Shown: piece after piece, positions 37,863 to 47,732 of the stretch
How the letters are laid out: every line of letters starts with the position of its first letter
Numbering within the stretch: the first letter of the stretch is position 1
NCBI RefSeq assembly: GCF_014192335.1
Contig: NZ_JACHXU010000007.1
Coordinates: forward strand, 164,422-228,421
Direction: 5' to 3'
DNA from: Aporhodopirellula rubra
GTDB lineage: Bacteria > Planctomycetota > Planctomycetia > Pirellulales > Pirellulaceae
Length of the DNA stretch: 64,000 nucleotides
Made by a program: the position numbers and the translations under genes
The notes under the pieces: generated by a model
What the model was told of the DNA's origin: nothing
What the model saw: the letters and a program-made list of their open reading frames with translations, nothing else
Database searches by the model: none

Positions 37863-39134
37863 TCAGCAGCCAGACGATTGCGTCTTGACGATCACGGCGG
37901 TTCGATCGTCGTGCTGGATCGCGTTACCGTTGAAGTTTTGAGCGAGCATGAACACCGAATCGAGAATGCGTGTCGCGGGCAAATTTCTACCCATGACAAC
38001 TTCCTCCACGACTCGGCGGTCACCGAGGAAGTCTTGATGGTCGCACGTGGCTTCGGAGATGCCGTCGGTGAACAGAGCCAGCAAATCTCCACGCTCGAAC
38101 TGGTGCGCGCAGCATTCGCAGAATTGTTCTTTCGGATTGATGCCCAGAGGCGGGTTATCGGTTTCCAACCGGACGACACATCCGTCGGATTTCACTAGGT
38201 AACCGGGATGTCCAGCGCTGCAGTATGATAACTCGGTCCCCTCGGCGTTGAAGCTCGCGACGAAGAGCGTGACAAAGAGTTGTTGCTGCATATCATCGGC
38301 GAGCAACCGATTGACTTGCGTGATGATTTCACCGAGCGTCATTTGCGTCGACGCGAGTGCGCGGACAAACGCGCGAGATTCGACCATCATCATGGCGGGT
38401 CCGATTCCGTGACCGCTGACGTCGCCGATAACGACCATTAGGGAGCCATCGAAGCGGGTGATGTAGTCGTAGAAGTCACCACCATTTTGCGTTGCCGAGG
38501 AACAGCGACCGGCAAGGCTGACGTTGGGAAACTGCGACTCGTTGCGAGGATACAGTCGCTGTTGGATCGTGTCGGCCAACTCAAGATCGTGCCGAACGCT
38601 GGCGAGTTCCTTTTCGAGCAAATGCCGAGCGTTGCGTTCGACGGCGAAATGAACGGTACGGCCGAGTAACTCGGGCGTGAAGTCGTCACCCTTGACGATG
38701 TAATCTTGAGCGCCCAAACGAACGGCGCTGACGGCGGTTCTCTCGTCGGTGTCCCCACTGATAATCACGATTGCCGCGTTGCCACTGGCATGAGCCAGTT
38801 TCCGGAACGTCTCTAGTCCATGACTGTCGGGCAAATTTAGATCGAGCAGGACGAGATCGACCTTCGTTTCATCGAGGGCCACCAAAGCAGATGCCAGACT
38901 GTCTGCTTCGCGAACCGAGTACTTTCCACTGAGACCTTTTTTCAAACAAACCTGCGCATGAAATCGTGCGGTCGGGCTGTCTTCGACAAGCAAGATTGCA
39001 ATGGGAAGAGCGTTGTTCAATGGGGACTCAAGTTGGCTTGCTCTCGTCGGTCCGATTTCCGACGAGAGACTTCGAACCGCTGCGAGACAAGAACGCGGCA
39101 TAAGCAACACGCTCTTATGAGGGGTAACGGACAT
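37863..39134 (-). CDS. Response regulator with PP2C/SpoIIE phosphatase output (RsbU-like)
   Basis: 423 residues. After a ~40-residue lead comes a receiver domain: ILLVEDSPTARFH, phosphoacceptor in LVLLDLNLPDS, IVIISGDTDE and the lysine in DYIVKGDD. A coiled linker (LLEKELASVRHDLELADTIQQRLYP) joins it to a PP2C-like SpoIIE domain with GGDFYDY, VVIGDVSGHGIGPAMMM, GHPGYLV, FTDGISEA and HDDRTAVIV. Such proteins dephosphorylate anti-sigma-factor antagonists or similar partners when the receiver is phosphorylated. No partner kinase or STAS protein is in the window. It lies upstream of the DUF900 gene on the same strand, separated by 209 bp. Confidence 0.93.
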   Translation of the reverse strand: MSVTPHKSVLLMPRSCLAAVRSLSSEIGPTRASQLESPLNNALPIAILLVEDSPTARFHAQVCLKKGLSGKYSVREADSLASALVALDETKVDLVLLDLNLPDSHGLETFRKLAHASGNAAIVIISGDTDERTAVSAVRLGAQDYIVKGDDFTPELLGRTVHFAVERNARHLLEKELASVRHDLELADTIQQRLYPRNESQFPNVSLAGRCSSATQNGGDFYDYITRFDGSLMVVIGDVSGHGIGPAMMMVESRAFVRALASTQMTLGEIITQVNRLLADDMQQQLFVTLFVASFNAEGTELSYCSAGHPGYLVKSDGCVVRLETDNPPLGINPKEQFCECCAHQFERGDLLALFTDGISEATCDHQDFLGDRRVVEEVVMGRNLPATRILDSVFMLAQNFNGNAIQHDDRTAVIVKTQSSGC

Positions 39135-39191
39135 CCCTTATTATATTACCGCCAACAGATGCTTCACAAGTCTCTAATCTGAGACTCTTTG

Positions 39192-41498
39192 TCACCGTTT
39201 GCGTTTTTTCTTCTTCTCCCTACGCTCATTTTTGCGTTTCGATTTGTAAATCGATTTCCCCTTTGCGGCGGCCTTAGGTGGACGAGCGGAGCCCTTCGCG
39301 GCAGAGAGATTCTTGACCACTCGCAGGTAGAGTTGTCGGTCCTGCAAATCAACTTTATCGATGCGGACCACCAACTGATCGCCAAGACGAAACTGGTTGC
39401 CCTCCTTGTATCCGACGAGCATTTGGCCACGCCGTTCGAAACGGTATTGGTCACTCGGCAACGTCGTGACGGGAACGAATCCGTCGACGGGCAATTTGAT
39501 GCAACGTGCGTGCAAACCGTCGGCGAACACACGACTGACAACCGCCTCGAGAGTCTCGCCGATTTTCTTCTTGAGAAAATGAAGCAGCTTGAGTTGGATC
39601 AACTCGCGTTCGGCCGATGCGGCGTTTCGCTCGGCGTCACTGCACTCATGCCCTAATTTAACGAGTTCGGCAAACGACTCGTCGGGAGTGGACTTCTTAT
39701 CGATTAGTTTCTGCACCAACCGATGCACGCTGAGATCCGGGTAGCGCCGGATGGGACTCGTGAAGTGACAGTAGTGCTCCATGTCCAACGCGTAGTGCCC
39801 TTCGCGGTGCGGGCCGTAGACCGCTTTGTTCATGCTCTTGAGCACGGCAAAGTTCACCGCATTTTCCATCGGAGTGCCAGCGACCTTGTCCAGAACCGCT
39901 TGGATTTCAAAGCGGCTCTCGACGTTGTCGATTCCGATGCCGAGGTCTTTGACGAACGACGTGAGGCTGCGAAGTTTCCGTCGCTCAGGTGGCGCGTGGA
40001 TACGATGCAAGAAGTTCAGTTCGAGGTTATCGAGCCAATACGCAACCGCTTGGTTGCCCGCCAACATGAACTCTTCGATGATCTGATGACTCTCGGTATG
40101 TTCGACCAGATAGGCACCTTTGACTTTGCCGAGTCGATCAAGATCGAGCTTGATGTCTGGCATGTCCATCGACAGCGAACCTTCGCGGAAACGCTTTTTG
40201 CGCATCTTCATCGCGAGGGTGTGCATGTTATCGAGCAGTTCGCAGATTGGCTCGCCCCATTCCTCTCGGAACGCTTCGGGCGATGCGAGGTATTGATCGA
40301 TCTGCTCGTAATTGAACCGCTTGTCACTGCGGATGACCGCGTTGTGCGTTTCGGTATGCGTGATCGTAAGGTCGTCAGTGAACTCAATTTCCACTGATTT
40401 GACGAGACGACGGCGATCGGGTTGCAGTGACGCGAGGTGGTTGCTGATGATTTCGGGAATCATCGGGATCACTCGATCGGGCAGATAAACACTCGTGCCC
40501 CTTTTTCGAGCCTCCTCATCGATCGCGCCACCGACGTGAACGAAATGGCTGACGTCGGCGATGTGCACCCACAACCGCCAACGCCCGTTTTCACGGCCGA
40601 GCGAGATTGCGTCATCGAAATCGCGAGCGTCAAAGGGGTCAATCGTGATCGTCAACAGATCGCTGAGGTCGGTACGATCCTCCGGCGGATTGTCTTCATC
40701 AAATTCATCCGCCCGAACGCGTGCTTCATCCAAAACGGCGGCCGGAAACTCGTCCGGCAGTCCGTACTGACGCATGATCGTCAGGGTGTCGATCGCGGGG
40801 TTCTTGCTGCTGCCGAGGCGTTCGAGAATGACCGCTTCGCCCCCGCCCCCGTCGTCATCGGGGAAATCAACGATCTCGACAAACACCTTGTCGTCATCGA
40901 CGAGCGGCAAGCCGCGAACATCTCCGACGCTGACCGGGGCATTGAAGTGGACGCCGTCGAGATATACAACGGGGCCATCGATCTCGACAACGGGTCCGCG
41001 GTCCTCTTCATCGGGCGGCATCGGTTTCGTTCGGAACGTGCCGGTGAATTGGCGACGTTCGCGCTGGATCACCGCGATCACGACGCCCTCGACACCACCG
41101 CGACGTCCCGGGCTGATTTCGACTTCGACGAGATCGCCTTCCATGGCCCCGCCCGTGGCACCGGGCGGCACAAACACGTCTTCGGGCACGTCACCGTCGG
41201 CATCGGTCCCACCGCTCGATGGACGGACGAATCCAAAGCCGCCTCCCATGGCGCGACGAAATTTACCGCGGATACTGTCGGCGCTACCACCGACGGCGGC
41301 CGCCGCCATGACAAGGTGATTGCCACCGTAGACGAGCCGCCCCTCAAGGACGAGCTGTTTGATCACACGACGTAGTTCGCGATATTCATCGCCGTCGAGC
41401 TTCAAATGGGTGGCGATTTGTTTTGGTTTGCTAGGGCGATATTCCGCCGCATGGACCCATCGAAGCAAACGATCGGTCAATTGTTGAGAAACTTCCAT
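39192..41498 (-). CDS. rnr: Ribonuclease R (RNase II family 3'-5' exoribonuclease)
   Basis: 768 residues from the ATG at 41498 (MEVSQQLTDRLLRWVHAAEYRP); 27 further codons upstream look non-coding. Order: N-terminal winged-helix-like segment, cold-shock/OB domains, then the RNB catalytic domain with DPFDARDFDDAISL near 285, FVHVGGAIDEEARKRGTSVYL and HYCHFTSPIRRYPDL. An S1 domain follows (GETLEAVVSRVFADGLHARCI), then a lysine/arginine-rich tail typical of RNase R. It degrades structured RNA and works with tmRNA in quality control; ssrA is 3.6 kb away, which may be chance. Confidence 0.95.
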   Translation of the reverse strand: MEVSQQLTDRLLRWVHAAEYRPSKPKQIATHLKLDGDEYRELRRVIKQLVLEGRLVYGGNHLVMAAAAVGGSADSIRGKFRRAMGGGFGFVRPSSGGTDADGDVPEDVFVPPGATGGAMEGDLVEVEISPGRRGGVEGVVIAVIQRERRQFTGTFRTKPMPPDEEDRGPVVEIDGPVVYLDGVHFNAPVSVGDVRGLPLVDDDKVFVEIVDFPDDDGGGGEAVILERLGSSKNPAIDTLTIMRQYGLPDEFPAAVLDEARVRADEFDEDNPPEDRTDLSDLLTITIDPFDARDFDDAISLGRENGRWRLWVHIADVSHFVHVGGAIDEEARKRGTSVYLPDRVIPMIPEIISNHLASLQPDRRRLVKSVEIEFTDDLTITHTETHNAVIRSDKRFNYEQIDQYLASPEAFREEWGEPICELLDNMHTLAMKMRKKRFREGSLSMDMPDIKLDLDRLGKVKGAYLVEHTESHQIIEEFMLAGNQAVAYWLDNLELNFLHRIHAPPERRKLRSLTSFVKDLGIGIDNVESRFEIQAVLDKVAGTPMENAVNFAVLKSMNKAVYGPHREGHYALDMEHYCHFTSPIRRYPDLSVHRLVQKLIDKKSTPDESFAELVKLGHECSDAERNAASAERELIQLKLLHFLKKKIGETLEAVVSRVFADGLHARCIKLPVDGFVPVTTLPSDQYRFERRGQMLVGYKEGNQFRLGDQLVVRIDKVDLQDRQLYLRVVKNLSAAKGSARPPKAAAKGKSIYKSKRKNERREKKKKRKR

Positions 41499-41660
41499 GT
41501 CGCCCAGGATAGCGACAGGGTGAACCGGAAGCGAGACGCTGAAAATACCGATTCCGCCAACATCACCCCCAACCGCCAAACAGAGCGTCCCCGTGGTGGG
41601 GAGTCACCGCGATACCAGATGCGTGCCGCGAGCCCTCAGCCGATCAAATCGAACGGCCGT

Positions 41661-43352
41661 TTAACAGAAATTCTCAATCACACCGACACCGCTGAGGCCG
41701 TTGCGTCGCAGCGAAAGAGCAAGCGTTTCCACCTCGAGGGCTTTCGTTCGTTGCATGTCACGCACGATCAAGGCGGTGTCGCACAAAACCGAATCCGCAA
41801 TCGAGGAAGGGCCACAGTCAACAATGACAATGTCAAACGACTTTTGCAGCCGAACGAGCATCTCACGCAATTCTTCGGATTGAAACGGTGCTTCGCCGTT
41901 GCGTTCGAGCAGCGGTAAGAGCGTCAACGCGTCGGCATCGGACGCGACCGCGATTTCCTCCAGCGGCGTGTTCCCGCGGATCGCATCGGGCCAACTGTGG
42001 TCGAGATCAAGGTGCAGATCAGTTGCGATTTTGACTCCTTCACGGTCGGCATCGACTAGAGCCACGCGTAGTCCCGAGAACGCAACACTGAGAGCCAAAC
42101 CGATGGCAACGGTCGAGCGTCCTTCACCGGGTTTCGTACTCGTGATGGAAATCGTACGGAGACCTTGCTCGCGAGCCTTTGCCAAGCGGGCTGAAAGTTG
42201 TTCGGCGATCGATCCGGACAAAAACAGCTCATCAATCGTTGCCGGGACAATGAACTCGTCGACTTGCCAAGCCGGGGTGAACTCAGCCAGCGGTGCGGGT
42301 TGGCGTGCGGGCTCGGGTTCGGTTTCGACAACGGGAGGCGTGACCGGTTGTGGTTCAGCCGCAGGTTCGAGTTGAGTCGCCGACTCGGGTTGAGTTGCTG
42401 TTTGCGGCGGTGCAGTTGTTTGCGGAGGTGCAGCGACGGGTTGCTCCGCGGCAACCTCAGGCTTCACGGGAACTTCAGTTGCCACCACAACTGCGGCGGG
42501 CTCCACTGCCGAAACCACCGGTGCCGGCTGGACCGGAGCAGCAACAGCGGATTGAGACGCGGAGTTGTCCGCTTGATGCAAACGGGTTTGCTCCGGTGCT
42601 GGGATTGGTTCTTTGACTTCGTTATCAGTGATGCGAGCGGTCGTCGACAAAATCATGACGTCGATCGGCTGCGCGAACATCGCTTCGAGAGCGTCCGCCG
42701 AGATGCTCGTTTGCTCCTCGGAGACGCGGTTTGCCTCGACTGGTTCGGCGGGACCAGCGACAGGCGGACGGGTGTCGACGGGTGGATGTTCGGCGACCGG
42801 CTCGGGGTTCATCCGAGGTGCAAAATGAGGTGCGGATTGCGGTGAGGGATGGGCCGTGTCGAGACGGATCTGCTGAGCGGTCTCCTCGTTTTCCAACCAC
42901 ATGGAACTGGATTGCGACACCGAATGATCGAACTCGAGCCCGGCGCGATGCATCCGCTGAGGTGATTGAAAGTCTTCGTCGTACAGGTCACGCTCAACAT
43001 TCAATGCTCCCGCGCCCATCGCGGCGGCATCCTGTTGGAACGAATCACCCGATACGGAGTCGCCCGTGATGGAGTCGCCGGTAAGTGGGGCCATCGCGAC
43101 ACGATTGGAATACGCGACGGCTTGCGTTGGTCTCGCGACCGGAGCCTGTGATTCTTGAGTGCGGTTGCGACCTGCCGCTCGGTCGAGTCGCAATAACGCT
43201 TCATCCAATCGCCGCGACGCCAGAACACTGGACTGCGTCATGTTTTCTTGACCGATTCGTTCACGCAACGATCTTGGGTGAACAGCGGTCGCCGTTTGTT
43301 GTGGAACGTGTGCATCGCCCGTGGCACGGGTGGGTTCATTGGCGTGGGGCAT
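41661..43352 (-). CDS. CpsD/BY-kinase-like P-loop ATPase with altered Walker A
   Basis: 563 residues from the ATG at 43352 (a TTG four codons earlier is ignored). About 390 N-terminal residues are low-complexity, rich in Pro, Ala, Gln and Glu, with no membrane segment. The C-terminal ~170 residues form a MinD/CpsD-like domain: ISITSTKPGEGRSTVAIGLA, Walker A' LRVALVDADREG, and FDIVIVDCGPSSIADS. The Walker A lysine is arginine (GEGRST instead of GEGKST). There is no C-terminal tyrosine cluster, so autokinase activity is doubtful. Its neighbour upstream on the same strand (43431) is a proline-rich membrane protein that could be a partner, perhaps in polysaccharide or cell-surface assembly. Confidence 0.8.
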   Translation of the reverse strand: MPHANEPTRATGDAHVPQQTATAVHPRSLRERIGQENMTQSSVLASRRLDEALLRLDRAAGRNRTQESQAPVARPTQAVAYSNRVAMAPLTGDSITGDSVSGDSFQQDAAAMGAGALNVERDLYDEDFQSPQRMHRAGLEFDHSVSQSSSMWLENEETAQQIRLDTAHPSPQSAPHFAPRMNPEPVAEHPPVDTRPPVAGPAEPVEANRVSEEQTSISADALEAMFAQPIDVMILSTTARITDNEVKEPIPAPEQTRLHQADNSASQSAVAAPVQPAPVVSAVEPAAVVVATEVPVKPEVAAEQPVAAPPQTTAPPQTATQPESATQLEPAAEPQPVTPPVVETEPEPARQPAPLAEFTPAWQVDEFIVPATIDELFLSGSIAEQLSARLAKAREQGLRTISITSTKPGEGRSTVAIGLALSVAFSGLRVALVDADREGVKIATDLHLDLDHSWPDAIRGNTPLEEIAVASDADALTLLPLLERNGEAPFQSEELREMLVRLQKSFDIVIVDCGPSSIADSVLCDTALIVRDMQRTKALEVETLALSLRRNGLSGVGVIENFC

Positions 43353-43430
43353 GATGGGTCTCAAACGAAAAAACTTTGATTGAGCGATCGGAGGAGCATC
43401 CGTGCTCGGATTCGAAATGATTCAGAGGTC

Positions 43431-45077
43431 TCAGCGAATTCCGCTGGCACCGGAATAGCCACCCGAGGGCATCGCAACACGAGCTTCGGGAGTCGTCATC
43501 GATTCCGCCGCACCGGTCGCGGAGGACGAGCGAGCGTCTTGACCGGTAGCACCTGAGGCGGTTTCACCCGGCAATGCGAATCCGAAATCAGGTTCGTCCG
43601 GCAATCCGGTCGTGCGAGGCCCGACCGACACGTTGGCGTCAACGCCCTGCATCGCGGCGGTTGGCTCAACGAGCGACTCCGATCCGACAGGTGGCAGGTA
43701 CTTTTTCCAGTTCGTGATCGCTTGCGGTGTGCGGCTTTGCAGGATTTCCGTTCTCGGTGCAGACACCGGTTCAACCGAAACCGTCGACTGAGCGATCGAC
43801 GGAGCCATCGCGAACGAGTCGGTTGGCATTGCGTTGGTGCCGACGGGCCCTGTTTGCGAATAGGCTTGTGGCGTTTGAGCGGCAGCACGTGCGGCGTCCA
43901 TACGACGAATCTCTTCGTTAGCCGCCGCTGCGAGTCTGGCCGACACCGCGTCGAGTTGCGAAGGATCAAATTCCGGCGTGTTTGTCGTCCGGTGACCGCT
44001 CGGCTGTGACGCAGAATCAAACGCGACAGGAGGCATCGCCGCGCCGTTCTGGTTTGGCATGCCGGGCTGGTTGGGCATGCCAACGTGGTGATGTGAGGAA
44101 GGATCATCGAACCCAGGTTGCGTTTGATTCGCATAGCCGGGGAACGGCGGAGCGTTCGGTTGCGATACACTCACCGTTGACGCATGGGCGTGGTCATGTG
44201 GTGGTTGAACTGGCATGCCGAATTCGTCCGAACTCGGTTGCTGGATCATGTGCGAATTCGCCAACGGGCTTCCGATATGGCTGGTCGCCGTTGGCGATCC
44301 GGCCGACGCGTGATTGTGTGCTCCCGCCTCACCATCAATTTCGGAATGGAATAACGATTCTGGCGTGGCCTCCGAAGAGGCCACCGATGAAAAGAAGTCT
44401 TGTTCGGACGGCATGACGTCGGACTCTGCGACGAGAGATGACATGTCTTCGATTTCGCCTTCACCGCCTCGCGGCATGAACACGGCGAGTCCCGCGATCA
44501 AAAGAAGCACGACCAACAACGCCTTTCGTGATGCCATGGTTTCGAGCAACGAAGACTCCTGCGACTCACGCTCCTCGTGTGCCTTCGATTTGGCACCGGT
44601 CGAAAACTCGATCGTCGCTGGCGATTCATCAGCGGCCGAAACTTCGACGAACGATTCCTCGAACACAGGCGGAGTGCTGGCGGCGCGAGGCAGGGCGCCG
44701 AACGAGGGCAGCGGCTCGGACAATGCGTTCGGCCCGTTGCCGGGACCGGTCGCAGAATGAGTTGGTGAGGCGGGGGCCTGCGGTTTGGCCGACGCAGTGG
44801 GTGCAGGATCCTTCACAACCGAGCGAACCGGCTCCGTGGCCATCGTGTCCGTCTCTACCGCGACCTCGTTTTCCACAACGCCGTTTTCATCAGCATTGTT
44901 TTCGACGCCGCCGTCTTCGGGTGCGTACTCATCTTGCTGTGCGTCCACGGGATCGAGATCCGGGAGGCGCAACAACGTCGGAGGCAGAGCGTCCGAGGTG
45001 GAGTTTCGGCTGGAATATTGATTACTGGCACCGGCGCGATCCGGCGTCTTGTTCTTGGTTTCAGACGCGAGCGTCAT
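43431..45077 (-). CDS. Single-pass membrane protein with low-complexity domains, unknown function
   Basis: 548 residues from MTLASETKNKTPD (45077). The first ~180 residues are acidic and Pro/Ala-rich, presumably cytoplasmic. One membrane segment (RKALLVVLLLIAGLAVFM, about 184-201) follows, then ~345 residues rich in Ser, Pro, Gly, Asn and His (HNHASAG, PPHDHAHAS, SSHHHVGMPNQ). A short helical stretch (DAVSARLAAAANEEIRRMDAARAAAQ) is the only ordered-looking part. No domain is recognised. It ends 78 bp before the CpsD-like gene and likely shares its transcript. The His-rich patches could bind metal. It is divergent from metG. Confidence 0.7.
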   Translation of the reverse strand: MTLASETKNKTPDRAGASNQYSSRNSTSDALPPTLLRLPDLDPVDAQQDEYAPEDGGVENNADENGVVENEVAVETDTMATEPVRSVVKDPAPTASAKPQAPASPTHSATGPGNGPNALSEPLPSFGALPRAASTPPVFEESFVEVSAADESPATIEFSTGAKSKAHEERESQESSLLETMASRKALLVVLLLIAGLAVFMPRGGEGEIEDMSSLVAESDVMPSEQDFFSSVASSEATPESLFHSEIDGEAGAHNHASAGSPTATSHIGSPLANSHMIQQPSSDEFGMPVQPPHDHAHASTVSVSQPNAPPFPGYANQTQPGFDDPSSHHHVGMPNQPGMPNQNGAAMPPVAFDSASQPSGHRTTNTPEFDPSQLDAVSARLAAAANEEIRRMDAARAAAQTPQAYSQTGPVGTNAMPTDSFAMAPSIAQSTVSVEPVSAPRTEILQSRTPQAITNWKKYLPPVGSESLVEPTAAMQGVDANVSVGPRTTGLPDEPDFGFALPGETASGATGQDARSSSATGAAESMTTPEARVAMPSGGYSGASGIR

Positions 45078-45362
45078 CGTTGCATCCCTGCATTTTGAAA
45101 TGGATCGATTCCGATCTTCCCCCCTATCGTGTGCATCGACCTGTCGGCGGCACATGCTTGAGGATTATTCGGGATAGTGAAACTTTGACGGCTCTCGCAA
45201 GATGAAAACGGTCACGGGAACCGCGTTACGACGTTTTTTGACGCAAATTGCCCGTGGTGGTCGATTCGGATCGACTTTGCAAGAATGCCTGGGCAGCGTT
45301 TGTTCCGACTGTGTTTTGCGTCATCCCCAATCCCCCATCTTGCACAGAGTTCGTCACCGCTC

Positions 45363-47408
45363 ATGCCGCGTCGCCTACTCGTCACCGCTGCGTTGCCCTA
45401 CGCCAACGGTCCTATTCACATCGGGCACCTCGTCGAATATTTGCAAACGGACATTTGGGTTCGTTTTCAAAAACTCCGTGGTCACCGCTGCCTCTACATC
45501 TGTGCCGACGACACCCACGGCACCGCGATCATGATTCGGGCCCGCAAAGAGGGCCGCAGCGAACTGGAACTTATTGGCGAAATGAGTGAGTCGCATCAGC
45601 GTGACTTTGCCGGGTTCGGAATCGAATTCGACAACTACGGCAGCACCCACAGCGACGAGAATCGCAAAATCTGCGGCGAATTCTGGCAAGCGTTGCGGAA
45701 CGAGGACCTCGTCACCGAACGGACCGTTGAACAACTCTTCGACCCGGAAGCAGAAACGTTCTTGGCCGATCGGTTCGTTCGCGGCACTTGCCCGAAATGC
45801 GGACGCACCGACCAAGCCGGCGATAACTGCACGTGCGGGCACACCTACAACCCAACCGATCTGATCGATCCGGTCAGCACGCTCAGCGGCGCGACCCCCG
45901 TTCTACGCGAATCGGCCCACCTTTTCGTTGAGCTGGAAAAGCTGCACGGATTCCTGAACGAATGGGTTGCCGAATCGGGCGCCCTGCAGAGCGAAACGGC
46001 CAACTATCTCAAGGGACATTTCCTTGCCGACGAACTGCGTGACTGGGACGTCAGTCGTCCGGCACCGTATTTCGGTTTTGAAATCCCAGATTCACCTGGC
46101 AACTATTGGTACGTCTGGTTCGACGCACCGATCGGATACATCGCCAGCACGCAGCAGTGGTGCGACAAGCACGGCGAAAAACTCGACGATTGGTGGAAGA
46201 GCGACGAGTGCGAAGTCCACCACTTCATCGGCAAAGACATCACTTACTTCCACACGCTGTTTTGGCCGGGCATGTTGAAGACGGCCGGCTATTCGCTGCC
46301 GACGAAAGTACACATCCACGGTTTCCTGAACGTCAACGGCATGAAGATGTCCAAACGTGACGGAACCCTGGTCAAAGCCGAAACGTTTTTGAAACACATC
46401 GATCCGGCAGCGCTGCGTTATTTCTACGCGTCGAAACTGTCATCGCGCGTCGAGGATCTCGATCTTTCGTTGACGGAGTTTGTTGACAAGGTCAATTCGG
46501 ACCTCGTCGGCAAAGTCGTCAACCTCGCCAGCCGCGTGGGTAAATTCGCTGGACAAACCGGATTGTCGGAAACCTATCCCGATGACGGGGGACTGTTCGA
46601 GAAAGCGGCTGCGGCCGGGGATGCGATCGCGGACGCGTATGAACAGTGCGAATACGCCAAGGCGATGCGATTGATCATGGAACTCGCCGACGCGGCCAAT
46701 CCGTTCGTCGAACACGCACGTCCATGGGAAATGAAGAAGGATGCCGAGCGAACGGACGAACTGCGAGACGTATGCACAGTCGCGTTGAACCTGTTCCGAC
46801 AACTCGCCGTTTACCTCACGCCGGTACTGCCATCGCTCGCCGCCGCGTGCGGTGAACTTTTAGACGATCCCATTGTGTCGTGGGACCAAAGTCAGACGCC
46901 GTTGGTCGGTCGCGGCGTTAACAAATTCAAACGAATGATGGACCGAGTTCAACTAGAGAACCTCGAAAAGATGATTGAAGAAAGCAAAGCCGAAGCCGCC
47001 GCTGACGCCGATGTTACCGATTCGCCAGCACCCACGTTCAACGACAGCGATCAACCACTCAAGGACGAACCGCTCGCCGACGAAATCACAATCGATGATT
47101 TCATGAAAGTCGATTTGCGAGTCGCGCGAGTCGTCGCGGCCGAACACGTTCCCGAAGCCAACAAATTGCTGAAACTCACGCTGAGCCTCGGCGGTGACGA
47201 AACACGTCAGGTCTTCGCCGGAATTAAAGCGGCGTACGAGCCTGAAAAACTCATCGGCCGACTGGTCGTGATGGTCGCTAACTTGAAGCCACGCAAAATG
47301 CGTTTCGGCATGAGCGAAGGCATGGTCGCGGCCTCCGGTCCCGGTGGTGCAGAAGTCTTCGTACTGGGCGTGGACGAAGGTGCCCAACCGGGCCAACGGG
47401 TACACTAG
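45363..47408 (+). CDS. metG: Methionyl-tRNA synthetase with C-terminal tRNA-binding domain
   Basis: 681 residues from the ATG at 45363 ([26 protein letters not shown]). Class I motifs: HIGH at 19-22 and KMSKRDG near 327. The zinc-knuckle insert is CPKCG...CTCGH near 143-160. The catalytic core and anticodon-binding helices are followed by an acidic linker and an EMAP-II/Trbp111-like domain (about 575-681, [22 protein letters not shown] ... [14 protein letters not shown]). The longer frame back to 45285 adds 26 residues without conservation. It charges initiator and elongator tRNA-Met. Single copy in the window. Confidence 0.97.
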   Translation: MPRRLLVTAALPYANGPIHIGHLVEYLQTDIWVRFQKLRGHRCLYICADDTHGTAIMIRARKEGRSELELIGEMSESHQRDFAGFGIEFDNYGSTHSDENRKICGEFWQALRNEDLVTERTVEQLFDPEAETFLADRFVRGTCPKCGRTDQAGDNCTCGHTYNPTDLIDPVSTLSGATPVLRESAHLFVELEKLHGFLNEWVAESGALQSETANYLKGHFLADELRDWDVSRPAPYFGFEIPDSPGNYWYVWFDAPIGYIASTQQWCDKHGEKLDDWWKSDECEVHHFIGKDITYFHTLFWPGMLKTAGYSLPTKVHIHGFLNVNGMKMSKRDGTLVKAETFLKHIDPAALRYFYASKLSSRVEDLDLSLTEFVDKVNSDLVGKVVNLASRVGKFAGQTGLSETYPDDGGLFEKAAAAGDAIADAYEQCEYAKAMRLIMELADAANPFVEHARPWEMKKDAERTDELRDVCTVALNLFRQLAVYLTPVLPSLAAACGELLDDPIVSWDQSQTPLVGRGVNKFKRMMDRVQLENLEKMIEESKAEAAADADVTDSPAPTFNDSDQPLKDEPLADEITIDDFMKVDLRVARVVAAEHVPEANKLLKLTLSLGGDETRQVFAGIKAAYEPEKLIGRLVVMVANLKPRKMRFGMSEGMVAASGPGGAEVFVLGVDEGAQPGQRVH

Positions 47409-47511
47409 AGCATTTCCATTTTTGTTGTAGCCATCGTCGCCCGACGGTGGCCCACGGTGCGGCGAACGTAGCTACTATTGAAAACTACGTCATTGCCAGA
47501 AACGCTCTAAT
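47406..47511. repeat. Palindromic element overlapping the metG stop codon
   Basis: 106 bp bounded by TAGAGCATTTC (47406-47416) and GAAACGCTCTA (47501-47511), reverse complements with one mismatch. The first arm begins with the metG TAG stop. Between them a GTAGC...GCTAC pair and CGTCGCCCGACG form further short hairpins. Together it resembles a small non-autonomous repeat, and may also act as a 3'-end structure for metG mRNA. Confidence 0.45.
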
Positions 47512-47553
47512 CCCCGTTCTTTCGCCGAACAGCGTCCTGGCACGATTGTCAGA

Positions 47554-47671
47554 GTTTGAGACGAATGAGGGCGTTGTCCCGCTTGCGGTCCACGCACCCC
47601 GTTGAGGTTCGCAAACCAGGAGCGTTCGCGTCTGAAAGGGCACGACGCTCTGGTTCTCAGGCGTCTCAAAC
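47554..47671. repeat. Second palindromic element between metG and glycosyltransferase gene
   Basis: 118 bp with perfect 10-bp arms GTTTGAGACG (47554-47563) and CGTCTCAAAC (47662-47671). Nested inside is an imperfect hairpin between AACCAGGAGCGT and ACGCTCTGGTT. Together with the preceding palindrome it fills nearly the whole 324-bp gap. No coding sequence is seen in the gap. Confidence 0.5.
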
Positions 47672-47732
47672 TTCGTGTGGCATGCCGCGCCGCGGACCTT
47701 TGGGAACTCTTCCATCTTGGGTTTGAAACCAC

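Noticed and set aside
40437-41375. 312-residue frame opposite ribonuclease R
   Set aside because: Fully inside a conserved rnr gene, low-complexity translation.
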